From: UBA2031 sp037189985
GTDB taxonomy: Bacteria > Pseudomonadota > Gammaproteobacteria > Pseudomonadales > Moraxellaceae
DNA length: 64,000 nucleotides
Direction of reading: 5' to 3'
Assembly: GCA_037189985.1 (NCBI GenBank)
Contig: JBBCJX010000008.1
Coordinates: forward strand, 1 to 64,000
Made by a program: the position numbers and the translations under genes
Notes under the pieces: generated by a model
Seen by the model: only the letters and a program-made list of their open reading frames with translations
The model's database searches: none
What the model was told of the DNA's origin: nothing
Shown here: piece by piece, positions 1-7,440 of the stretch
Position numbering within the stretch: the stretch's first letter is position 1
Layout: every line of letters begins with the position of its first letter

Positions 1-1059
1 CTCAACCAGCTTGTCCTTGATGTGCGAGACGCTTTCCACGCCATTGTATTCAGCTACGGCCGCAGCAGCGCCCACCATGACGTCACCCAGGCCGGTTTTG
101 CAGACGTAAGAGGCGCGGTGGTAAGACGTGAAGCGAGCCACCATTTCCTGGGCGAATTCGTATTCGCCATCCATGAACACGTGCTCGTAAGGAATGAAGA
201 CGTGGTCGAAGACGGTGAGCGTTTCCTGGCCGCCGAATTCGGCATTGCCGACATCGATCTTGCCGCCTTCCAGCGCACGCGTGTCACAACTCTGGCGACC
301 GTAGATATAGGTGATGCCTTCGGCATCTGCTGGTACGGCGCCGACCACGGCCCAGTCGCGGTCCTTCTCGCCGAGGTTCATGGTGGGCATCACGAAGATC
401 CAGTGCGAGTTCAGGCCGCCGGTCATGTGTGCTTTGGCGCCGGTGACGAAGATGCCCTGTTCGTTGCGGCCGGTGATGTGCAGGAAAAGATCGGGGTCGG
501 TCTGCTCATGCGGGCGCTTGCTGCGGTCACCTTTCGGGTCGGTCATGCCGGCGCCGATGATGATGTTGTTGGCCTGCGCTTTTTTCAGGAAATCGATGTA
601 ACGGGCGTGGTAGGGCGTGCCGTGTTTCTGGTCGATGTCGTAAGTGATGGAGTGCATCACGCTGATGGTGTCGAGGCCGGCGCAGCGCTGGAAGCAGGTG
701 CCGGTGAGCTGGCCCATGCGGCGCTGCATCTTGTTCTTCTTCACCAGGTCTTCCGGCGACTCCACGATGTGGAGGAAACGGTTCACCTGCGCATTGATCA
801 GCGGCGAATACGCCGTGGCCAGCTCGGGGTCTTCAATGGCCAGATCATAGGTCTGGCGCAAGGCATTCATGGAAGGGCGGATCAGTGGGTTGTCCACCGG
901 ATTCGGTTCTTCCTTGCCGAAGAGGAAGAGCTTGAGCGGGCGGCCGCGCAGGGAATTGAGGTAATCCTCGCCAGTTTTGATGGGCGTGAAGCGTGCCCAG
1001 CGTTCGGCAGCGGTTTCGAGTTTGCGCAAAGGGGTTTGCGGGGTGTGACTGGCGTTCAT
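1..1059 (-). CDS. 4-hydroxybutyryl-CoA dehydratase / 4-hydroxyphenylacetate 3-hydroxylase family enzyme (C-terminus off window)
   Basis: Only the first 353 codons are present; the C-terminal part lies beyond the window start. The ATG at 1059 is preceded by a GGGAGG ribosome binding site. The protein belongs to the flavoprotein superfamily of HpaB and 4-hydroxybutyryl-CoA dehydratase. It carries CFQRC (C122, C126) and a later His/Cys pair in YHRASYVC (H314, C320). These correspond in place to the [4Fe-4S] ligands known in clostridial AbfD (C99, C103, H292, C299), so a dehydratase/vinylacetyl-CoA isomerase-type iron-sulfur flavoenzyme is more likely than a hydroxylase. The His–Cys spacing appears one residue shorter than my memory of AbfD. 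The next gene upstream on the same strand is an AMACR-type racemase, which fits CoA-thioester chemistry. The true substrate is unknown. Confidence 0.8.
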   Translation of the reverse strand, partial: MNASHTPQTPLRKLETAAERWARFTPIKTGEDYLNSLRGRPLKLFLFGKEEPNPVDNPLIRPSMNALRQTYDLAIEDPELATAYSPLINAQVNRFLHIVESPEDLVKKNKMQRRMGQLTGTCFQRCAGLDTISVMHSITYDIDQKHGTPYHARYIDFLKKAQANNIIIGAGMTDPKGDRSKRPHEQTDPDLFLHITGRNEQGIFVTGAKAHMTGGLNSHWIFVMPTMNLGEKDRDWAVVGAVPADAEGITYIYGRQSCDTRALEGGKIDVGNAEFGGQETLTVFDHVFIPYEHVFMDGEYEFAQEMVARFTSYHRASYVCKTGLGDVMVGAAAAVAEYNGVESVSHIKDKLVE

Positions 1060-1087
1060 GGCGGGCCTCCCGGTTTTTTCTTTCTTT

Positions 1088-1180
1088 GTCATTCCCGCGA
1101 AGGCGGGAATCCAGTGCCTTTCTGCGAGCTCATGTTGATATGGGGCAAAGTCACTGGGCCCCCGCTTCCGCGGGGGCGAC
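1088..1180. repeat. Palindromic intergenic repeat (REP-like)
   Basis: This intergenic stretch has two GC-rich hairpin modules. The left one is built on CCCGCGAAGGCGGG and the right one on CCCCGCTTCCGCGGGG. The outer ends are also complementary (GTC…GAC, CCAGTG…CACTGG), so the whole segment can fold as one cruciform. A related element lies at 42016–42093. Such CCGCGAAGGCGG palindromes are scattered between genes in many proteobacteria. Here it sits between two co-directional minus-strand genes and may attenuate or stabilise the transcript. Confidence 0.75.
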
Positions 1181-1191
1181 AGTTGTTGAGG

Positions 1192-2340
1192 TTATTTGTT
1201 GGCTACCGCCCCGGCGGCAAACAGCTTCTCGATATCACCGGCACTGAAGCCGAAGTCACGCAGCACGGCTTCGCTGTCGGCACCCATGGGTGTCATCGGC
1301 GAAGGTGCGGCCGCCGGTGTGCGCGAGAAGCGCGGAGCAGGTGCCGGCTGCTGTTGTCCGCCGACATCAATGAAGGTATTGCGTGCCTTCATGTGCGGAT
1401 GCTGCGGGGCCTCTTCCAGTGAGAGCACGGGAGCAAAGCAGGCATCGGTGCCATCGAGCAGGGCGCACCACTCGTCACGTGTCTTTTTCTTGAAGATGGC
1501 AGCGATCTTCTTTTTCTGTTCCGGCCAGATGGCGGGGTTCATCTGTACCCCGAAGTCTTCCTCGGTGAGTTCTGCCTTTTCTTTCAGGATGGCGTAGAAC
1601 TGCGGCTCGATGGCACCCACGGATACGTATTTGCCGTCGGCAGTCTCATACACGTCGTAGAAGTGCGCGCCGGTATCCAGCATGTGCGTGCCGCGGTTGT
1701 CGCTGAACATGCCGACGTTCTTCAGGCCATAGAACATGGACATGAGAGAGGCAGCACCATCCACCATGGCGGCGTCCACCACCTGGCCCTTGCCGCTCTT
1801 CTGCGCTTCCAGCAGGGCGCAAACGATGCCGTAAGCCATGTACATGCCACCGCCGCCGAAATCACCCACCAGATTGAGCGGGGGCACGGGCACGTCGCCG
1901 GTACGGCCCATGGTGTGCAGGGCGCCGGTAAGGGCGATGTAGTTGATGTCATGGCCGGCCAGAGGAGCCATGGGGCCTTGCTGGCCCCAGCCCGTCATGC
2001 GGCCGTAAACCAGTTTGGGATTGCGGGCGAGGGCGACATCGGGGCCCAGCCCCAGGCGCTCGGTCACACCGGGGCGGAAGCCTTCAAAAATGGCATCGGC
2101 GCCTTCGCAGAGGCGGAGCACGGTTTCCACGCCTTCGGGTTTTTTCAGGTCTACCGCCAGGGTGCGGCGGTTGCGGAAGAGGATGCCGTGGCCGGAAGCT
2201 TGGGCAATCATGGGGTTCACGCCGGGGCGGTCGATGCGGATGACCTCGGCGCCCTGGTCGGCCAGCATCATGCCGCAGAAGGGGCCGGGGCCGATGCCCG
2301 CGAGTTCGATGATGCGGAAGCCGGTGAGCGGACCTGCCAT
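1192..2340 (-). CDS. mcr: Alpha-methylacyl-CoA racemase (CaiB/BaiF family III)
   Basis: The 382-residue protein would interconvert (2R)- and (2S)-2-methylacyl-CoA esters in the cytoplasm. It matches the AMACR branch of the CaiB/BaiF family. It opens with the GPGPF segment (residues 17–21). A His-Asp pair, H130 in GHDINY and D160 in LVGD, has exactly the 30-residue spacing of the mycobacterial MCR catalytic His126/Asp156. The start at 2340 was chosen because AGGAGA lies just upstream and the encoded MAGPL start matches the family; the frame stays open further upstream without support. It may be co-transcribed with the dehydratase-like gene ending before position 1. It diverges from the nitroreductase gene at 2471. 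Other CaiB/BaiF activities (CoA transfer) are less likely given these residues. Confidence 0.82.
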   Translation of the reverse strand: MAGPLTGFRIIELAGIGPGPFCGMMLADQGAEVIRIDRPGVNPMIAQASGHGILFRNRRTLAVDLKKPEGVETVLRLCEGADAIFEGFRPGVTERLGLGPDVALARNPKLVYGRMTGWGQQGPMAPLAGHDINYIALTGALHTMGRTGDVPVPPLNLVGDFGGGGMYMAYGIVCALLEAQKSGKGQVVDAAMVDGAASLMSMFYGLKNVGMFSDNRGTHMLDTGAHFYDVYETADGKYVSVGAIEPQFYAILKEKAELTEEDFGVQMNPAIWPEQKKKIAAIFKKKTRDEWCALLDGTDACFAPVLSLEEAPQHPHMKARNTFIDVGGQQQPAPAPRFSRTPAAAPSPMTPMGADSEAVLRDFGFSAGDIEKLFAAGAVANK

Positions 2341-2470
2341 GGATGTCTCCTGAAGGGTTGGAAATGACGAGGCGGTCATTCTGTCATGAAGTGACCTGAT
2401 GGTCAGCATGTAATACGATGCGGGCCGCCCCGATACCCGATTCTTGACTCTGCGCATCACGGAGAACCCC

Positions 2471-3169
2471 ATGAGCAAGGCTGTCCCGTCCATCACCCCC
2501 GCTACCCAGAGCCTGGAAGACGCCATCCGCAACCGCCGCTCCGTCCGCGGTTTCCTGCCGACACCTGTGCCCGAGCAGGTACTGAACGACATTTTCGCTT
2601 CGGCGCAGCTTGCGCCCTCAAACTGCAATATCCAGCCCTGGCAGGTCTTTGTGGCCTCCGGTGCCACCCGTGATGAACTGAAAAAGCGTATGGTGGAGCG
2701 TGCCATGGGCGGCTCGCCGGTTAATCCGGATTTCGAGCACCTACCCAACTTCGAAGGTGTCTACCGCAAGCGCCAGGTGGACTGCGCCGTCGAGCTCTAC
2801 AACAACATGGGCATTGCCCGTGACGACAAGATGGGGCGTATGCGCGCCACGCTGCGCAATTTCGAGCTGTTCGACGCACCCCATGTCTGCTTCATCGGCA
2901 TGAACCGCAACTTTGGCGTGACCGTGGCGCTGGATGTCGGCATGTATGTGCAGACCCTGATGCTGCTGATGACAGCCCATGGCATCGGCTCCTGCGCCCA
3001 GGGTTCCATGCGTTACTACCCGGACGATGTGCGCGAAGTCTTCGGCGTGGAGGAAGACACTGCCATCCTGCTCGGTATTTCCTTCGGCTATGAAGACGAA
3101 AGCGTGGCGGCCAACCGCACCCGCGTCGGCCGTGCGCCGCTGGGCGAGAACGTGGTGTTCAAGGGCTGA
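2471..3169 (+). CDS. Nitroreductase family FMN oxidoreductase
   Basis: The 232-residue protein carries the nitroreductase-family N-terminal signature RNRRSVRGF (residues about 19–27), which contacts the FMN phosphate. It also has the following LAPSNCNIQPW segment typical of this family. Such proteins are homodimeric, FMN-dependent NAD(P)H oxidoreductases acting on nitro compounds, quinones or enones; the physiological substrate cannot be read here. The ATG at 2471 has GGAG seven bases upstream and is preferred over an in-frame TTG at 2444. It diverges from the racemase gene across a 130-bp gap. It is followed five bases later by a small membrane-protein gene, probably in the same transcript. 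Confidence 0.85.
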   Translation: MSKAVPSITPATQSLEDAIRNRRSVRGFLPTPVPEQVLNDIFASAQLAPSNCNIQPWQVFVASGATRDELKKRMVERAMGGSPVNPDFEHLPNFEGVYRKRQVDCAVELYNNMGIARDDKMGRMRATLRNFELFDAPHVCFIGMNRNFGVTVALDVGMYVQTLMLLMTAHGIGSCAQGSMRYYPDDVREVFGVEEDTAILLGISFGYEDESVAANRTRVGRAPLGENVVFKG

Positions 3170-3174
3170 TCTGG

Positions 3175-3780
3175 ATGGCCTGGCAATGTTTGCGTGATGT
3201 CCGTGTATGGATATGGCTGCTTGCCGGCCTGCTGATCTGGTGGCTGGATTTGCGCTGGATGCCTGACTTCATGCACTGGCATGCGCGTACTGGCCTGTCG
3301 CCCCAGCTCATCATTGCTTACTCGGCAAACGCGCTGGTGCTACCGGGGTTGGTGTTGCTGGCCGCTGCAGTGGGCGCTGCCCGTGCTTCGGCAGGGAGTT
3401 CGGCACTCAATGGTGCTTATTTTTCCGCTTGCGTGTTTGTGGCCGTGGTATCTGCCGTGGTTGTCCTTGAGCATGCTGCCTTCCGTCTTGATGTCTCGGC
3501 CGAGAAGGCGCAGGTTCGGACGGGCCTCTACCAGCGCAGCCTCCTGCGTGCTGATGCTGCACGGATTGAGGCCGAGCCGTACCGCGCTCGTGGCGCTGTG
3601 CGCCATCGTCCGGTGCTGGTGCGCCATGATGGGCGAACCGTGAACCTTCAGGACTGGATGTTTGCCACCGAGGTGGCCCGCCTCTGGCAATTGCCGCAGG
3701 ACGAAGAGTCCCGGCGTATCACTGGCCGCTATGCCGCACAAAACCTTCTGATGACGGAGCCGGGCAGGGCAGCCCCGTGA
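3175..3780 (+). CDS. Hypothetical membrane protein, about three TM helices
   Basis: The 201-residue protein is not a family I recognise. Hydrophobic stretches at roughly residues 8–25, 45–67 and 78–98 look like membrane helices. The soluble C-terminal half (about residues 100–201) is rich in Arg and Glu and may form a small cytoplasmic domain. The gene begins five bases after the nitroreductase stop with no clear ribosome binding site of its own, so translational coupling is likely. Codon use looks like that of its neighbours. No catalytic motif is visible and no function is proposed. Confidence 0.7.
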   Translation: MAWQCLRDVRVWIWLLAGLLIWWLDLRWMPDFMHWHARTGLSPQLIIAYSANALVLPGLVLLAAAVGAARASAGSSALNGAYFSACVFVAVVSAVVVLEHAAFRLDVSAEKAQVRTGLYQRSLLRADAARIEAEPYRARGAVRHRPVLVRHDGRTVNLQDWMFATEVARLWQLPQDEESRRITGRYAAQNLLMTEPGRAAP

Positions 3781-3892
3781 GCGTTATCGTCAAGCGTTTT
3801 GGTGCCTTGCGTCATTAGGGAGGCCTGCCGCTACCTCTATGCTCCGCTGTCTGTACTTTCCCGTACCTGACTCCATCAGCAAGGAGCACTCC

Positions 3893-5077
3893 ATGCCCGG
3901 CCCGCTGTCTTCCCTCAAGGTCCTCGATTTTTCTGCACTCTTGCCCGGCCCCTTCGGCACCCTGTTGCTGGCCGACATGGGCGCGGATGTCTTGCGCGTG
4001 GAGTCGCCCACCCGGCCGGACATGGTGCGCATGGTGCCGCCTTTCGATGCGGGCCAGTCCACGGCGCATGCCTTCCTCAACCGTAGCAAGCGTGGCATCG
4101 GCATTGACCTCAAGAAGCCGGAGGGGGTGGAACTGGTCAAACAACTGGTCAAGGACTACGACATCGTGGTCGAGCAATTCCGCCCCGGTGTGATGGACCG
4201 TCTTGGTGTGGGCTACGGGGCGCTCAAGGCTGTGAACCCCAGGCTCATTTACTGCTCCATCACCGGCTATGGCCAGACTGGCCCCTACAAGGATCGCGCC
4301 GGCCACGACATGAACTACCTCGCCATCGCCGGTGTGCTTGGCTACAACGGCCGCAAGAGCACGGGGCCGGCGCCCATGGCCGTGCAGGTGGCCGACGTGG
4401 CCGGAGGCTCCTGCCATGCCGTGATGGGCATACTTGCCGCCGTCATCCACCGTGCGCAGACCGGCGAGGGCCAGTTTGTGGACATCTCCATGACGGATGC
4501 CGCCTTTACCCTGCATGCCCTGACCGCTCCGCCTGCACTCGTGGCCGGTGAGCAGCCCGGGCTGGAAAGCACGCAGCTCAACGGCGGCACCTTCTATGAC
4601 TGCTATGAAACGGCTGACGGCCGCCACTTCTCGGTGGGTGGCCTGGAGCCGCAGTTCTTCATGCAGTTCTGTGCAGCCATTGGCCGCCCGGAGCTGGCTC
4701 CAAAAGGCATGGTGATGGCCGACCCTGAGGTGGTGGCCAGCCTCAAGGCGGATATCGCCAGTGAAATGAAGAAGAAGACCTATGCCGAATGGGAGCAGGT
4801 GTTCATTGCCATCGACTCCTGCACTGAGCCCGTGCTCACCTTTGCGGAGGCCTGCGAACACCCGCACATCAAGGCCCGTGACCTGATTGTGGATGTGCCT
4901 CGGCCAGACGGTACTTCCCAGCGCCAGCTCGGAACGGCCATCAAGTTCTCCCGGACCCCCGCCACCTTCCGCCATATCGGCACGGAGCTGGGCTCGCACA
5001 CCGATGAAGTCCTGAGGGAGCTGGGCCTGAGTGCCGAGCGCATTGCCGAATTGCGCAAGACGGGGGCGGTTGCCTGA
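3893..5077 (+). CDS. CaiB/BaiF family CoA-transferase or racemase
   Basis: This 394-residue protein is a second member of the family that includes AMACR and formyl-CoA transferase. It has the N-terminal LPGPF segment (residues 17–21), G127-H128-D129, and D158 in QVAD. The H128/D158 spacing of 30 equals that of the racemase encoded at 1192–2340, so a racemase-like activity is plausible. Annotation as a CoA-transferase is the safer family name. The start at 3893 is supported by AAGGAG at 3881; an in-frame ATG at 3839 lacks this. The gene follows the membrane-protein gene by 112 bp and ends just before a rho-independent terminator. Having two CaiB/BaiF genes within 4 kb suggests a local role in branched or hydroxylated acyl-CoA metabolism. 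Confidence 0.8.
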   Translation: MPGPLSSLKVLDFSALLPGPFGTLLLADMGADVLRVESPTRPDMVRMVPPFDAGQSTAHAFLNRSKRGIGIDLKKPEGVELVKQLVKDYDIVVEQFRPGVMDRLGVGYGALKAVNPRLIYCSITGYGQTGPYKDRAGHDMNYLAIAGVLGYNGRKSTGPAPMAVQVADVAGGSCHAVMGILAAVIHRAQTGEGQFVDISMTDAAFTLHALTAPPALVAGEQPGLESTQLNGGTFYDCYETADGRHFSVGGLEPQFFMQFCAAIGRPELAPKGMVMADPEVVASLKADIASEMKKKTYAEWEQVFIAIDSCTEPVLTFAEACEHPHIKARDLIVDVPRPDGTSQRQLGTAIKFSRTPATFRHIGTELGSHTDEVLRELGLSAERIAELRKTGAVA

Positions 5078-5135
5078 AGAGGCCCGCCGGCAGGCTCCGG
5101 TCGGGATTTTGTTGCTGCTAAGCCACCTTGCTGAA

Positions 5136-5160
5136 AAGGCCCGCTGATGCGGGCTTTTTC
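5136..5160 (+). terminator. Rho-independent terminator after the CaiB/BaiF gene
   Basis: A GCCCGC stem, TGAT loop and GCGGGC stem are followed by a T run. It lies about 60 bp after the stop codon of the upstream gene. Confidence 0.85.
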
Positions 5161-5234
5161 ATGGGTGGTCAGGCTTGCTGCTTGGTTCCCTAAAGCCGGT
5201 GTGTATTTTTTTGGGGCGAAAATATCATCTTGAA

Positions 5235-5251
5235 TGCACATAAATTGTGCA
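5235..5251. promoter_or_regulatory. NtrC-like binding palindrome upstream of gdhA
   Basis: TGCACA-TAAAT-TGTGCA is a perfect 6-5-6 inverted repeat. It closely matches the known NtrC site (TGCACC-N5-GGTGCA; GCAC-N7-GTGC core). It lies in the AT-rich gap before gdhA, about 130 bp from the start codon. Nitrogen control of gdhA would make sense, but no strong sigma-54 promoter was found. A GGC…TGC arrangement with GG-N10-GC spacing at 5257–5270 is only a partial match. Confidence 0.5.
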
Positions 5252-5308
5252 AATAAGGCGATGAAAATGCCCGAATATTCCCGTTTATCAATAGCCTGTA
5301 TTTTGTCG

Positions 5309-5325
5309 TGCATTTTTTAGGTGCG
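5309..5325. promoter_or_regulatory. Second, degenerate NtrC-like half-palindrome
   Basis: TGCATT-TTTTA-GGTGCG keeps the 17-bp architecture and one good half-site (GGTGC) of an NtrC site. It is centred 74 bp downstream of the first palindrome and 56 bp before the gdhA start. It is weaker and could be chance. Confidence 0.28.
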
Positions 5326-5380
5326 CTCACATAAAATGCTCGCCCCAAATTTGATCGTCCGATCCTAGCCCTGCATCGAG

Positions 5381-6724
5381 ATGTCCATGACCGAAACCAT
5401 TGACTCCTTCCTGGAGCGCCTGCGCCAGCGTGACCCCCACCAGCCTGAGTTCCATCAGGCCGTAGAAGAGGTGTTGCGTACCCTGTGGCCCTATCTGGAG
5501 GCCAATCCGCATTATCTGAAGGCAGGGATTCTGGAGCGTATGGTCGAGCCGGAGCGTGTCATCATTTTCCGCGTGCCCTGGGTGGACGACAAAGGCCGGA
5601 TTCACGTCAACCGCGGTTTCCGCGTGCAGATGAACAGTGCCATCGGCCCTTACAAGGGCGGCCTGCGCTTTCATCCTTCAGTCAATTTGGGTGTGCTCAA
5701 GTTCCTGGCTTTCGAGCAGGTGCTGAAAAACTCCCTGACCTCGCTGCCCATGGGCGGTGGCAAGGGAGGCTCGGATTTTGATCCCAAGGGCCGTAGCGAT
5801 GCCGAAGTCATGCGCTTCTGCCAGTCCTTCATGAGTGAGCTGTACCGCCATATCGGTGCCGATCTGGATGTGCCGGCGGGTGATATCGGTGTGGGTGCAC
5901 GCGAAGTCGGTTACATGTTTGGCCAGTACAAGCGCCTCAGCAATGAATTCACCTCCGTCTTTACCGGCAAGGGGCTGAGTTATGGCGGCAGCCTGATTCG
6001 CCCGGAGGCGACCGGCTACGGCTGTGTGTACTTCGCCGAAGAAATGCTCAAGCGCAGCCACGACTCCATCGGTGGCAAGCGTGTGGCGGTTTCCGGTTCC
6101 GGCAATGTGGCGCAGTACGCGGCACAGAAAGTCATGGAGCTAGGCGGCAGTGTGATTTCCCTGTCGGATTCCGAAGGCACGGTGTACTTCGAGGCAGGCA
6201 TCACTGAAGAACAGTTCGCGGCGCTGCAGGAGCTGAAGAACGTCAAGCGCGGCCGTATCCGTGAACTGGCCGACCAGTTTGGCTTGGCTTTCCTGGAAGG
6301 CAAGCGCCCCTGGGGCTTGGCCTGTGACATCGCTTTGCCCTGCGCCACCCAGAACGAGCTCGACGGCAATGATGCCCGTACGCTGCTGGCCAACGGCTGC
6401 CGCTGTGTCGCAGAGGGCGCCAACATGCCGTCCAACCTCGAGGCGGTCGATGTTTTCCTGGAGGCAGGAATCCTCTACGCACCGGGCAAGGCCTCGAATG
6501 CGGGCGGTGTTGCCGTGAGTGGTCTGGAGATGTCGCAGAACGCCATGCGTCTGCACTGGAACGCCGGTGAGGTGGATGAAAAGCTGCACAGCATCATGCA
6601 GAACATCCACCATGCCTGCGTGCATTACGGTGAGGAAAATGGCCGCATCAACTATGTGAAGGGCGCCAACATCGCCGGCTTCGTGAAAGTGGCGGATGCC
6701 ATGCTGGCACAAGGTGTGGTGTGA
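5381..6724 (+). CDS. gdhA: NADP-dependent glutamate dehydrogenase
   Basis: The enzyme reductively aminates 2-oxoglutarate to glutamate with NADPH and ammonium. At 447 residues it has the length of the E. coli hexameric enzyme. The catalytic lysine lies in PMGGGKGGSDFDPKG (K128). The nucleotide-binding fold shows GSGNVAQYAA followed by LSDS, the pattern of NADP-preferring enzymes. The ATG at 5381 was chosen; a second ATG two codons later is possible, and neither has a strong ribosome binding site. The gene stands alone between two terminators. The AT-rich upstream region contains NtrC-like palindromes, suggesting nitrogen control. Confidence 0.95.
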   Translation: MSMTETIDSFLERLRQRDPHQPEFHQAVEEVLRTLWPYLEANPHYLKAGILERMVEPERVIIFRVPWVDDKGRIHVNRGFRVQMNSAIGPYKGGLRFHPSVNLGVLKFLAFEQVLKNSLTSLPMGGGKGGSDFDPKGRSDAEVMRFCQSFMSELYRHIGADLDVPAGDIGVGAREVGYMFGQYKRLSNEFTSVFTGKGLSYGGSLIRPEATGYGCVYFAEEMLKRSHDSIGGKRVAVSGSGNVAQYAAQKVMELGGSVISLSDSEGTVYFEAGITEEQFAALQELKNVKRGRIRELADQFGLAFLEGKRPWGLACDIALPCATQNELDGNDARTLLANGCRCVAEGANMPSNLEAVDVFLEAGILYAPGKASNAGGVAVSGLEMSQNAMRLHWNAGEVDEKLHSIMQNIHHACVHYGEENGRINYVKGANIAGFVKVADAMLAQGVV

Positions 6725-6740
6725 TCCGGTTGCCTTGAGC

Positions 6741-6776
6741 CACAAAAAAGCCCGCATCAATGCGGGCTTTTTTGTG
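6741..6776. terminator. Bidirectional terminator between gdhA and the redoxin gene
   Basis: This is a perfect 16-bp inverted repeat with a TCAA loop: A-run, GCCCGCA, loop, TGCGGGC, T-run. It can stop transcription from both convergent genes. Confidence 0.9.
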
Positions 6777-6790
6777 GGCGAAAAACGGAA

Positions 6791-7393
6791 TTAGTATTTC
6801 ACGTTGCAGCCGTAGGGCTGGGTGGTGGCAGGCGTCACTTCCTTGCCGGCGGCGATGGCGGCGAGCACGCCGGGCACGTATTGCGTGGCCTTGGCGAGGT
6901 CATCCTGTTTTGGGGTGGGAATGCTGTCGATGGCGCCGTTGTAGCGCAGCGTGCCCTTGCCGTCGATGACATAAATCTGGGGTGTGGTCTTGGCGCCGTA
7001 GGCCTGGCCGATTTTGCCATCACGGTCAAAGAGGTAGGCAGTGGGGGCGGTCTTCCACTTGCTGCCGAGTTCCGTGGCTTCGGCGGGCGTGATGTCGCCC
7101 TGCTTGCCCTTGGCCGAGGAGTTGATGCTTAGCCAGACAGCACCGGTGGCCAGTGTGTCTTTCTGCTGTTTGGGAATGTTGCCGCTGTCGTAATGCTTCT
7201 TCACAAAGGGGCAGCCGGGGTTGGTCCACTCCAGTACTACCGTCTTGCCCGCGAACTCGGACAGCGAGCGGGACTTGCCGCTCACGTCGGTCAGCGTGAA
7301 ATCCGGCGCCTTCTCGCCGATCTTGACGGCGGCTTGTGCCAGCGGGGTGGCCAGAATGAGGCCGGTGAGAGCAGTCATCATCAGTTTTTTCAT
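6791..7393 (-). CDS. Exported thioredoxin-fold (redoxin/AhpC-TSA) protein
   Basis: The 200-residue precursor has a clear signal peptide (residues 1–21, ending LAQAA), so the protein acts in the periplasm. The mature part is a redoxin domain: APDFTLTD near residue 29 and a single peroxidatic-type cysteine, C61, in NPGCPFVKKHY. A second cysteine lies only at the C-terminus (C196 in YGCNVKY). There is no CXXC, so it resembles one-cysteine redoxins rather than thioredoxin reductants. The start at 7393 has AAGGAGAG upstream; the frame is open further upstream only as antisense or overlapping sequence. It follows the DsbD-type gene by 47 bp and is probably its co-transcribed partner, possibly receiving electrons from it. 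Confidence 0.85.
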   Translation of the reverse strand: MKKLMMTALTGLILATPLAQAAVKIGEKAPDFTLTDVSGKSRSLSEFAGKTVVLEWTNPGCPFVKKHYDSGNIPKQQKDTLATGAVWLSINSSAKGKQGDITPAEATELGSKWKTAPTAYLFDRDGKIGQAYGAKTTPQIYVIDGKGTLRYNGAIDSIPTPKQDDLAKATQYVPGVLAAIAAGKEVTPATTQPYGCNVKY

Positions 7394-7440
7394 GGGGTCT
7401 CTCCTTGGGTTGATTTGGCTGTGGTTGATTTGGATAGACA

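Noticed and set aside
22..1422. Long open frame on the plus strand across the dehydratase and racemase genes
   Set aside because: It is antisense to two well-supported genes, has no family signature, and arises from GC-rich codon bias.
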